Below, in pieces: positions 33,416 to 43,273 of a stretch of 64,000 nucleotides of DNA (positions are counted from its first letter, which is position 1; each line of letters opens with the position of its first letter). Source of the DNA: Gadus chalcogrammus (lineage: Eukaryota > Chordata > Actinopteri > Gadiformes > Gadidae); contig NC_079427.1 in assembly GCF_026213295.1 (NCBI RefSeq), positions 36,548,239-36,612,238 on the forward strand, given 5' to 3'. Both the position numbers and the translations under genes were made by a program. The notes beneath the pieces are model-generated. The model was not told the origin of the DNA, made no database searches, and saw nothing but the letters and a program-made list of their open reading frames with translations.

Positions 33416-33569
33416 GTGTATGCACTAAGCTGTGTGACGTACTTCCTGTTTCAAATAATACAGCTCGGCCGGTTCCGGTCTGTGTGTTTATCGCGCCAGC
33501 CAGCTGACGTTGATATACTTTAGACATGAATCAAGGCCGCAAACATTTAAAAACGGTTCGTTTTTATAG

Positions 33570-35240
33570 GCAGGAGAAACCTACGATCACTGCTGTGTCC
33601 CTCACTGTAAAGCATCAGCCAAATCCAAAGGGGTATTTAGTTTCCATGGCTTTCCAAGCCAAACTGACATGAGGAGTCAATGGATTGTTAACATAAGCCG
33701 GGATAAATATGTCATCACCACTCACTCTAAGGTCTGTACCAGACACTTTAGTTCTGACAAGATGATTGAGCCAATTACTCTTCAGGGTCGAAGGAGACTT
33801 ACAAAAGGTGCCGTAGCGACCCTTTTTGAGTGGAACCAGTTTACAGTCGAAACCCCAAGGCGCAGCGTGTGGGAGAGAGTGGATCGGTTCGTCGAAACTG
33901 CCCCTCCGGAAGATGAAGTTGATCTCCTTTTCAACGATCAAGACTACTGCTCTGTCTCTGAAACGACTGCCATGGATATGTCCGCATCCGCTGTTGAAAG
34001 CGTCTCAAATGAAGTACAGGAGCTGAGAAAGGAGCTACAGGAGTTACGTCTCCAGCGAGAGTTTGGACTGCAGCGGTTTGCTGGCTCCGACGCAGACATC
34101 CGAATTTACACAAGGGAAGTCACTTTTTCACAGTCACATTTTTTGTATTAGTCTGTTATTAGCCTAGTCCCTACGTGACGGGGATATGTGTCAGTCAGGG
34201 ACATTGTTGGTTAGAAAATAGCTTTACGTTACAGATTAATTTATAGTACTGTACCAAATTATTTCTTAATAGGTCTATGTGAATGATTAATAGCACACAA
34301 GTAGTGGCATGTTGAGAGATGGTGTAATTGGAGTTGGGGATGTCCATGTCTTATCAGAATTTATATATGAATGTGACCGCACCAATAGTACAAAAACAAA
34401 CAACATTTATAATACAGATTTGTGTAAAGACTTACAGAGACGTGTTTCCAGTTCAAGTCTACAAAGTTTATTTTTAAATGGTTGAAAAAAGTCATGTTAT
34501 TATTCTATGAGATGAAAATAGGAGCACTGAAGCGCCAGCGCCAGAATGTGACCGTCTCCAACTCCACCAATGCTGGTCCTAGAACAAAATACTATTAATA
34601 AACAATTAAAAATGTATGAATTGAGCAGGTAACACCCTACTTATCTACATGCAAGTACACGGCAAACCACCAAACCGTGCCTCCCAAAGATACGGCCCGG
34701 ACAGGAACACTACTCTAAAAAGAGAGCACAGAGAACACATTAGGGCATTGGATATCCACACACATCAGGTTGTCTTACAGGAAGTTGGGGCAGTTATTGA
34801 ACTGCACCCAAAGAGGAAACTAAACAAACCTGTCAGCGGAGTGCCAGGGATTAGTTACGCCATCCGGTAGAGCAACCGTTGCGTAGTGGCACAAGTCACA
34901 ATACAGGTAAAAGGGAGGTGACTGAGGCTGAAACAGATATATGGGAGAAATACAGGTCACCCTGCTACATATATATATATATATATATTATATATACACG
35001 ATAACATCTTAATCTTAGTAGTTACTGTTGACATTATTTTGGTAACAATGTATACTTTTGATGTACACTTCTAATTGAACATTTTTATGCAATGTCTTTT
35101 GTGAATAGATTTGCCAGCTACAACCATCTGATAGCTTTTTGGTCTTTGATTGAGCCTTGTCTCTACAAGATGGTCCGTGTTTCCAGAGCCAAATCAGCTG
35201 CCCAGAAAAAAGAAGTGGTCGCACCTGCACGTGCATCAAC
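33570..35240 (+). pseudogene. THAP + IS4EU/ISL2EU-like transposase, two exons
   Basis: Exon A (33570-34114) follows a TTTTTATAG acceptor. It encodes a THAP finger: CCVPHC, FSFHGFP, W, VCTRHFSSD, and L..GAVATLF. A heptad-like segment follows (VQELRKELQELRLQREFGLQRFAGSDADIR). Exon B (35109-35240) starts after GAATAG and reads RFASYNHLIAFWSLIEP, which in this family follows IRFYT directly. The donor after exon A is GGAAGT instead of GTAAGT. The DDE catalytic exons are missing, replaced downstream by a pogo-like element. The transposase would bind TIRs through THAP. The 992 bp intron holds an AT repeat (34968-34998) and a 73-codon frame at 34649-34870 that I cannot assign. Confidence 0.7.
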
Positions 35241-35488
35241 AGTACTTTAAGTAGTTACAGATGTAATTATACGTGATGCCATTGCATTTGTATTTGTCGT
35301 TTTTGAGCTATACTTTTTTTCTTTTCCTCTCAGAGACAGCTGCTCCAGCCCATAGATTAACTCTTTCTTTTTTCATCCCTTGGCTGATGAATCACAAAGC
35401 TTGATCTAAGAGAAAAAGGTAAATCATTAGAAATATAACCTCAGCATCATGGGTGTAAAAAACTACTTGTTTCTTATGAAGGTAAGTA

Positions 35489-37275
35489 GGGAGAACGGGG
35501 TAATGTGAGACATTGGGTAATGTGAGACACCCCCTGTATCTAGGCAATGGTACACATTTGTGGTCATGTGACCATTATGTTTTCAAGCCCCTTCCATTTC
35601 CCCTTGGCCATGAAGGAGAGAACCTCCTGGGGCTGTGGTAAGCATGTTTTTTTCACAAAAATATATTTTTTGCATGTAAAAGTAAATTTTCTTGCTGTCA
35701 ACTTAATCAACTGTTGTGCCAAAGCTAATTGATTCAGGTAGAAAAACTTACATCATACATGTTGATGAACTACCAACATATAAAACCATGTAATGATGCT
35801 AGCTGAAGATTAGCCTGAATTACTAAGAGAGCTCGTTTTTTCTAAAATGGTGGTGGTGGGGGAAAGTGAGACAAATGCTGCGGGGTAAAGTGAGACAGGG
35901 TCTCACTTAGTTTGTCTTCCCCAGAGTTAAGTTTAAGGACTACTTCATGATAGGAGCACCTCCAGGAGCCAAAAGTACCTCCACCAGAACGGGATGGATG
36001 AATGAAGACACCTGGCCTGAGTTCCTTGATCACCTGATACAGCACACTAACTGCACCCCTGACCGTCCCATGCTGCTTATCCTGGATAATCTTAAGGCTC
36101 ACATCTCACTTAAAGCAGTAGAAATAGCCAAGAGCAACGGTATTGTTCTGCTCACTCTCCCTCCCCACACATCCCATCGCATGCAGCCTCTCGACGTGAC
36201 CCTGTATGGCCCGTTCAAGACCCAATACAGCCAAGCTCTTGATGGGTGGATGAGATCTAACCCTGGAAAAACAGTCTCCATCTACCAGATTGCACGACCT
36301 GTGAATGAGGCCTTCATGTCAGCAGTGACACCACGCAACATCACTTCTGGATTTAGGTCCAATGGGATTTTCCCATATAACCGAGACATTTTCCCTGATG
36401 GAGCGTTTGCACCATCCATGCACCATCCAGACCGGCCAAACCCTGAGCTGCAGCCTGCCACTGCAGATGATCCGGATGGTCCACCCACTGCAGCTGGTCC
36501 ACCCGCTGCAGATGGTCCACATGGCTGTGCCCCGCCAGCTGACAGATGTGCCACGTGTTCCCAACCGACCTGGGTATGTGTCTCCTCGCGAAATCGTACC
36601 ACTTCCCAAATGTTCCCCCAGAACACAAACCAAACGAAAGGGTGTGACGACAGCCATCATAACTGATACTCCTGAGAAGCAGGCAATTGAAAAGGCTTAT
36701 AAAGAAAGTCAAAAGAAACCGGCAGGGAAAAAGCAAAATGGCAAAGAAAAGGGAAAACCGAAAAAGAAAGCACCCAAAAAGAAAATCGTAGTTAGCAGCT
36801 CTGAGGAGGGTGATGTCCCTGTCCCACTTGATGATGTGTCTGACGAAGAGAGCTCTGAGGATGAGAGAAGTGATCCAGGAAACACAGATCTGTCCGTGGG
36901 TGACTTTGTCATGTTTAACTTTGCAACCAAACACAGGAGCTGTCTGGATTCTAACTGTTACAACATGTGTTGTTATGGTAGTTTCAGAGTGGATAAAGTA
37001 AGTGGATCAGTTTACCCCCAGCTGATTCACTTTACCCCCTTGATTTCGCTGGTCTGTCTCAGTTTACCCCTCAGATGGGGTAAAGTGAGACACAAGACCA
37101 CTTTTTATAAAACAATCATATTTTCACTGCCCTTCGTCCTGAATACATTCTGATAATTTCCATTGCTAGGAAACATCCTGATTTAATGGGAAATGTGTAA
37201 ATTTTACTGATATGTAATTTTAGCTTGCTTAGAGGGGAGCAAATGTAAAAAATGTCTCACTTTACCCCACTCTCC
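35489..37275 (+). mobile_element. pogo-like Tc1/mariner element with TA duplication
   Basis: Inverted ends GGGAGAACGGGGTAATGTGAGACA and the complement of TGTCTCACTTTACCCCACTC + TCC, each flanked by TA (35487-35488 and 37276-37277). The motif GGGGTAAAGTGAGAC or close variants recurs at about 35508, 35518, 35866, 35883, 37076 and, inverted, 37254, as expected for transposase-binding sites. The element is internally deleted: no N-terminal helix-turn-helix is present. Confidence 0.9.
35925..36997 (+). pseudogene. pogo-like DDE transposase, C-terminal part
   Basis: Opens after a TGTCTTCCCCAG acceptor. GWMNEDTWPEFLDHL precedes LLILDNLKAHIS, holding the second catalytic Asp (D of LDN) in the DDE_1 fold. 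LLTLPPHTSHRMQPLDVTLY follows, ending with the third catalytic acid (PLD), then SGF.SNGI.P. A frameshift near 36500-36545 moves the frame into a basic linker (KKPAGKKQNGKEKGKPKKK), an acidic Ser run and a final DFVMFNFATK...C..C segment, ending at a GTAAGT donor. The first catalytic Asp and the DNA-binding N-terminus are not present. Confidence 0.85.
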
Positions 37276-37721
37276 TACTTCAACCTTGCTAGAAAAAGCC
37301 TACCACCCTAAATGCTTACTGTTATATTCTCTCCCTCTTAAAATAAAGATGTGTTTTTTTTTAAAGCGGACTCCAAGAATCACAATTATTCCAATGTACC
37401 TGTACTTCTGCTGTGCAAACTACAATAAATATCTTGTTTATTGAAAAGTTGTAGCCTTGTACTCATTACCTTGACTATATTAAATTGTGTGTGAAAAACA
37501 GGGAGACATGAAAAACATTCAAGTTGGTGGCCCTTGAGGACTACACTTAGCTACTGCTTAACCGAACAAACACCACTGAACAGGGCTGAACACAGCTTCC
37601 TGCCTAGACTCAAACTGTGGTGCCTCGCTCTTCCCCATCGACCTGTAGCACAAGGCTCTCACGCTGACCTGCACTGTCAGCTTGTCTTTATTGGACACTG
37701 AATGAAATAACACATACAAAT
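37276..37721. other. Unassigned flank
   Basis: No reading frame or repeat was recognised; ATAAA signals at 37342 and 37424 are isolated. Confidence 0.35.
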
Positions 37722-38304
37722 TGTTACGGAGGCGGATTGACGCCCCGCACTCATGGGTAAAATCCTCGGTTGCAATCCCCAATGCTAATGATCATGTGTT
37801 TGCCCCGCGTGTGATTGGCTGTCAATTATGTTAATTTGAATGTGCCTTTCCCCGGACGTGATTGGCTGCCGCACCGGAGGGCCGAGGATCCGGGAGGATA
37901 AAGAACAGCCGAGCTCAACATTCAAGGCGGCTGGCCTCGGAGATGCAGCTTGCCACGTTGGGTCATGTAATAATCGTTGTTTGATTGAGGCTCTAGTTTG
38001 CTGCACGGGAACTGGGCCAGAGTTTTGTTTAGGGGTTATCGTACACCGACTTGCAGTTATACTTTGTTATACACACTAGACGTAGGGGTGCTGTTCCACC
38101 CTTGTATTTTGTGAGCTTCTTCTTGGTTGTATTCATTTCTTTGATTTGGACAGCACCCAATGGTCCTTTTCCTTTTGTAGTTTTGCCTCCTCTGTTTGTG
38201 TTTAAATTGATTATCACTGGCTCTGGGCAAAATAAACGCTTTCAGTTAAACCAACAACATCTGGTTTTATGTTGCCACCCCTTCCCCTAGCGGGGGACGT
38301 AACA
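37722..38304 (+). mobile_element. Solo LTR, 583 bp, 5 bp target duplication
   Basis: Begins TGTTACGGAGG and ends GGACGTAACA, with CAAAT on both sides (37717-37721 and 38305-38309). AATAAA at about 38231 lies about 70 bp from the end, and a TATA-like GGATAAAGAA is at about 37896. No internal region is attached, so it results from LTR-LTR recombination of a Gypsy- or ERV-type element. The internal G-C rich CGGAGGGCCGAGGATCCGGG block is not shared with other LTRs in the window. Confidence 0.9.
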
Positions 38305-38309
38305 CAAAT

Positions 38310-38803
38310 TCATTAAGCTTCAATTGTACTGGGTTACTCGCATCATCACATCTATAACATGTTTACATGGAAAGAAACCTAAGGTAGCTAAGTAATGTTA
38401 CTTTTATATACACAAAACCGTGGCTATACTTAAACTATTATTACTCAACACAACAGGCAAACATCAAGGCTGATATATAACACTCGTTAAGAAATCTTGT
38501 TGGCGTTTGCTGTTTCTGCATCGTAATACACGTTCGACAGTGACAGTAGCTAGCGTCTGTTAGACGTTGTTTTCTTACCTTCATAGCTGCAAATGTAGGT
38601 CGAAGCATACAGCCTAAACCCCTTCTCCAATTTGCTTGTCTGAGTTTTTGTTTCCCGACATAAACGATGCACATCTGTGATATTTATTGTCGGCAGCTCC
38701 TGTAAACACCGGTGTAGAACGTTGCCATCTTGGAACCGGAAGCTGATGAGCTGTATTACGGCGAATCAGGAAGTGCTTGTGCAAGTAGCCTATTGAAATC
38801 AGG
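38310..38803. other. Unassigned; possible minus-strand promoter/5' exon
   Basis: On the minus strand an AAGATGGCAACG start and an AAG/GTAAGA donor (about 38575) resemble a first exon, but the frame closes early. No product is assigned. Confidence 0.3.
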
Positions 38804-39307
38804 GCCGTGTTCCAATACCCGTACTGTCCGTACTGCGTACTCAAAATTTCAGTACGCAGTACGTTCCAATTCAGATCCGGCGAAAAGAAGTATACTTCAA
38901 GGACCCGGATGCCGTACTCAAAATGGGCTAATCGTGAAGTGTGGATCGAAGGACACTCTCCGTACTCAACGGCAGCCATCTTAGCTACGTAGCGGAAGAG
39001 GCGGAGCCAGGCTGAGCCAAAGTCGGCGTATTTTCCACAAAGCCTGCATTAATAGTCATTTTGTAGTTTTTATAGCTTTTTATAGCTGCTAGGCGTAAAG
39101 AGTTCACCGTTCAAAGCGGGATGTTTATTGCGGGGGAGGAGCCGCGGCGGCAGTCGTGATCGTCATTTCCGGTAAGTGCACCACAGAGTACTCGATTTGG
39201 AACAGCACTCACATCTGAAGAATTAGCGTACTCAAGTGAGTACGGATAGTGCAGATAGTGTACTTCCTTTAAGTGTACTCATGGAAGTACGGGTATTGGA
39301 ACACGGC
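38804..39307. mobile_element. MITE with GCCGTGTTCCAATACCCGTA ends, copy 1
   Basis: The 20 bp end is inverted at the right (ACGGGTATTGGAACACGGC), with further inverted ACTCAA/GTAC words inside. It is nearly identical to 41793-42298. It directly abuts the left end of the P-type element, and a CAGG word is present on both sides. The same terminal style is known from fish hAT-type MITEs; no 8 bp duplication is clear. Confidence 0.85.
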
Positions 39308-39964
39308 ACAGGCCCCCAGGATAGGCGCATACTTCCGCAATCCACCAGTGCTCAGAGGCCAAGCCTGGTATGGCAGCTGTTTAAGCTGGCTGTGGACGGC
39401 GGTCCGTCATTTCATGTGGCCCAGAAGTAGATATCGCCGTCCACTCCAATACAAGTGGGGAACAGGATTGTGTCTCCGCAAAAAATGTCTGGATATCAAT
39501 CAAAGGCTCATAATTACTTTCATGCCATGTCCTAAAAAAACATAAGTTTTTTCTTTCCAAAACGCCACCTCAAGCGTTTTATTAGCCGTTATCTCGCTGG
39601 GGAAGAGGGGTGTGCAGCTGAAAGGAGTCGTAGTGAAACAAATGGCATCCGAGAGGGCCTAGTTCAGTGCTCCGTTAAAGTGTCCGATTTTTGGAATGGT
39701 TCATCAGCTGCTCAATAACTCTCACGGTCCTTTGCTTGCGATCATTGTGATTCATCATGTATTGATCCATTTATTCAAAAGATCCAAAGACAAAGAAGCG
39801 GTGCATTACGGTATCAGTTCTATATTTCTGCATCCGGTACGTCACAGACTAGGCCACGTGTCTTGGCCATAGACATCATATAGGTAGACGCCCCCTTCGG
39901 CCTTGGACGGCATAAATCGTCGGCGCCATCTTGTTACGGGAGTTATTTCGTCTTCGGAGTGAAG

Positions 39965-40044
39965 ATGCCTACTTCATGCGCCGCTTGGGGGTGCACCACC
40001 GTCAGGACGATTCAAACAAGATCGCATGGAATTACCTTTCACAA
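39965..40044 (+). pseudogene. THAP finger first exon
   Basis: ATG at 39965 begins MPTSCAAWGC..., then GITFH, matching the M-P-x-C-x-x-x-x-C and G-I-x-F-H pattern of THAP N-termini. The exon is 80 nt and ends at GTAAGA. Its start codon follows GCCATCTTGTTACGGGAG. The second THAP half (Cys, His and AVP) was not found downstream, so the finger is incomplete and the gene has lost its middle exons. Confidence 0.7.
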
Positions 40045-40488
40045 GTAAGACTAAACAATTGTTTCTATTTGTAATTGTAAAATTCAGTCATGTCACGTAG
40101 ATCATGTGTTATGTTGAGAGCTAAGAGCTGTTGAGACAGCTAAGTTGCCACCAGAATCAGACTATAGCTAGTCAAACGTGAAATGGACATGGTGAGCAAA
40201 GCCTTATTCTATCGTTCGTCAACAGGAGATAATATTGTCAAGAAATATAGGATATACAGTATATATATATATATAATCTACCACTTGCTTGTGAGTAATT
40301 ACAATGTATGTATAATGTAATTATAGCATTTATGGTCGCGACGGAAAGCTGCGTTTCGGCTGAGCGACTGGCCTTAATTTCTCTCTGTGATGTATTTAAA
40401 AAAGAGACTAGATTAAAACAAAAAAAGGCTCAAAACATGCCACTGTATATGTAATGGTTCTACAATATATGAAGGTGTCACGTAATGA

Positions 40489-40926
40489 ATGAAACTACGG
40501 AAAAAATGTCACGATACTCTACATGCACCTGTGAGATGCACCTGCAGTCAGTCGCCGGCCGAGAGCTACCACCTGCTGACTCTGAAGAACAAAGGAGGGC
40601 TGATGATTCCTTCAGAGGGGACAGTGAAGGTGGTCAGGTCAGCAGAGCGGTTCATTCGCCAGCCTGCATCAGGGCAAGCTGTCAGTGTGTCTGTGGTCAA
40701 GCAGTTTGTCCGGGCTGACATCTGGACAGATGATGTGTTTCTCCTCAAGGAGCACATTCAGGACACACAATTTGGCATTGAAAACCACCACTTTGCACTG
40801 TTGTTCTTGGTTGTGTCTGTATTTCACAAGATCAGGCTGCACCACATTGCAAAACTGAGCACGCTGCAATTACAGACTGGCAACAGTCGAAAAAAGCTCA
40901 GCAAGACAATACTTTTTAAAGGGTTC
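40489..40926 (+). pseudogene. P-element/THAP9-like transposase, C-terminal exon
   Basis: A 146-codon frame whose central part reads YHLLTLKNKGGLMIPSEG...VVR.AE..IR, the L-x-x-KGGL-x-x-PS motif shared by the C-terminal region of P-element and THAP9-type transposases. A hydrophobic tail (FALLFLVVSVFHKIRLHHIA) follows. The upstream catalytic and GTP-binding regions are missing, so this is the end of an internally deleted gene. It lies 445 bp after the THAP exon on the same strand. Confidence 0.65.
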
Positions 40927-41051
40927 TAGCCTAGATTCAATTATTATATTATATCATATATTGTGTGAAATTATATATTGTGTCAATTGCACTGCATAGA
41001 TGTGAAAATGTTATGAGCATGATTGTATATTATGTCAAATTGTACAAATGT

Positions 41052-41052
<1 letters not shown>

Positions 41053-41094
<42 letters not shown>

Positions 41095-41120
41095 GAATAT
41101 ATTATATATATCTATATTTT
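41053..41120. repeat. AT microsatellite
   Basis: AT repeats with minor interruptions. Confidence 0.9.
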
Positions 41121-41792
41121 ATATTACAGTTCAACTATTGAGATGTGTATGTATATATTGAGATGTGTATATTTTTACTGCTATAGAAATATATAGCTTT
41201 TTTTGGTAATGTTGATTTGTGAAATAAATGTGTATTGCCAATTGCACTGTTCAAGGTTTCTTAATGCACATACTTGAAAAGGAACTATTAAACTATGAAA
41301 AACACACTGACTGCCAGTTTCTCACTATTTGATGTATGCTCTTTCTCTTAATGATGGTCAATACGTAGTAACTAAAGAAGCACTATTTCGATAGTTTATA
41401 GATCTTCTCAGTATTTTCAAAGTGCACGGGCTGTGCAAGAAAAGTGAGCGTTTATCATAGACCCATGCACATGTATGATTCAAAGTAACGTAGAGGCAAA
41501 TCTTTTTCACACACTTCACGTAGAGCATAAACCCTTGAATACTCCATGAAATTGGTTGCGAAATGTAAAAGGTTATCGTGATTTTTATCCAGATAAACCA
41601 CAGCTCCTGGCAACTTGCGCTTGTTTGACACGTCTGACAGACCTCTGGCTTCAGAGAGCTCCCGTAACAATATGGCGGCGATCGCTCCTGTATGTTACCC
41701 TGCGCCACTGAGCAATTTGTATAGGAATGAATGGGCGGCCATTTTCCAGTCCGTGGTCCATCCTTTATTATGTCCATGATTGAAATGCATGT

Positions 41793-42298
41793 GCCGTGTT
41801 CCAATACCCGTACTGTCCGCACTTACTAGCAAAAATTTGAGTACACAGTACGTTCCAATTCAGATCCGGCGAAAATAAGTATACTTCAAGGACCCGGATG
41901 CCGTACTCAAAACGGGCTAATCGTGAAGTGTGGATCGAAGGACACTCCCCGTACTCAACGGCAGCCATCTTAGCTACGTAGCGGAAGAGGCGGAGCCAGG
42001 CTGAGCCAAAGTCGGCACATTTTCCACATAGCCTGCATTAATAGAGTCATTTTGTAGTTTTTATAGCTTTTTATAGCTGCTAGGCATAGAGATTTCACCG
42101 TTCAAAGCGGGATGTTTATTGCGGGGGAGGAGCCACGGCGGCAGTCGTGATCGTCATTTCCGGTAAGTGCACCACAGAGTACTCGATTTGGAACAGCACT
42201 CACATCTAAAAAATTAGCGTACTCAAGTGAGTACGGATAGTGCAGATAGTGTAGTTACTTTAAGTATACTCATGGAAGTACGGGTATTGGAACACGGC
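41793..42298. mobile_element. MITE with GCCGTGTTCCAATACCCGTA ends, copy 2
   Basis: 506 bp copy of the element at 38804-39307, same orientation. It sits in the loop of the inverted block 41684-41783/42299-42397 of the P-type element. Confidence 0.85.
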
Positions 42299-42973
42299 AA
42301 TGGACATAATAAAGGATGGACCACGGACTGGAAAATGGCCGCCCATTCATTCCTATACAAACTGCTCAGTGGCGCAGGGTAACATACAGGAGCGATTTGC
42401 TTCCGCGTTATGGGGCCAAGACACGTGGCCTAGTCCGTGACGTACCGGATGCAGAAATATAGAACTGATACCGTAATGCACCGCTTCTTTGTCTTTGGAT
42501 CTTTTGAATAAATGGATCAATACATGATGAATCACAATGATCGCAAGCAGAGGACCGTGAGAGTTATTGAGCAGCAGATGAACCAGTCCAAAAATCTGAC
42601 ACGTTAACGGAGCACTGAACTAGGCCCTCTCGGATGCCATTTGTTTCACTACGACTCCTTTCAGCTGCACACCCCTCTTCCCAGGCGAGATAACGGCTAA
42701 TAAAACGCTTGAGGTGGCGTTTTGGAAAGAAAAAACTTAATTTTTTTTAGGACATGGCATGAAGGTAATTATGAGCCTTTGATTGATATCCAGACATTTT
42801 TTGCGGAGACACAATCCTGTTCCCCACTTGTATTGGAGTGGACGGCGATATCTACTTCTGGGCCACATGAAATGACGGACCCCCGTCCACAGCCAGCTTA
42901 AACAGCTGCAATACCAGGCTTGGCCTCTGAGCACTGGTGGATTGCGGAAGTATGCGCCGGTCCTGGGGGCCTG

Positions 42974-43269
42974 TTGAAATGAAACGTTTGTGCAGGCTAT
43001 AGCCGCTAGTGTTAGCCACGGGGCCGAACCGGCAGTGCCGTGGTTAACCCTGTAAATGCCAGTGTGTGTCATGTTTGATTCTCATTCATAATTGAATGAT
43101 GTCATGATTGTTTAAGTTAAAAACATGATTGTTGAGTGAACTTATATGTTACAGATAAATTAGCTAAAATGATTACGATGTAATTATATTATTATGGTGA
43201 CATTATTTAAATTAAGTAAATGTAAAATATTTAAAATCTAATATTAACTTAATAAAATCCCTAAATACA
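42974..43269. other. Unassigned spacer
   Basis: AT-rich from 43080; nothing recognised. Confidence 0.35.
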
Positions 43270-43273
43270 TTAA

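Larger units (their letters stand above)
39309..42973 (+). mobile_element. P-type THAP transposon with ~575 bp inverted termini
   Basis: CAGGCCCCCAGGA at 39309 is inverted at 42961-42973, and the inverted similarity extends to about 39883 on the left and 42414 on the right, with a few substitutions and small indels. A further inverted block, 41684-41783 against 42299-42397, surrounds a nested MITE. Inside are a THAP first exon and a transposase C-terminal exon on the plus strand. TTGAAAT occurs next to both outer ends (before the abutting MITE at the left, after the TIR at the right), consistent with but not proving an 8 bp duplication, since an ATTGAAAT word also precedes the nested MITE. 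Confidence 0.8.

Noticed and set aside
36282..36934. Long minus-strand frames opposite the pogo transposase
   Set aside because: Antisense shadows of a well-supported DDE transposase frame.
37722..38304. Host promoter or gene suggested by the TATA-like and AATAAA signals
   Set aside because: Exact TG...CA ends and the 5 bp duplication identify a solo LTR.
38575..38730. Possible minus-strand first exon (ATGGCAACG... to GTAAGA)
   Set aside because: The frame closes after about 14 codons and no following exon was found.
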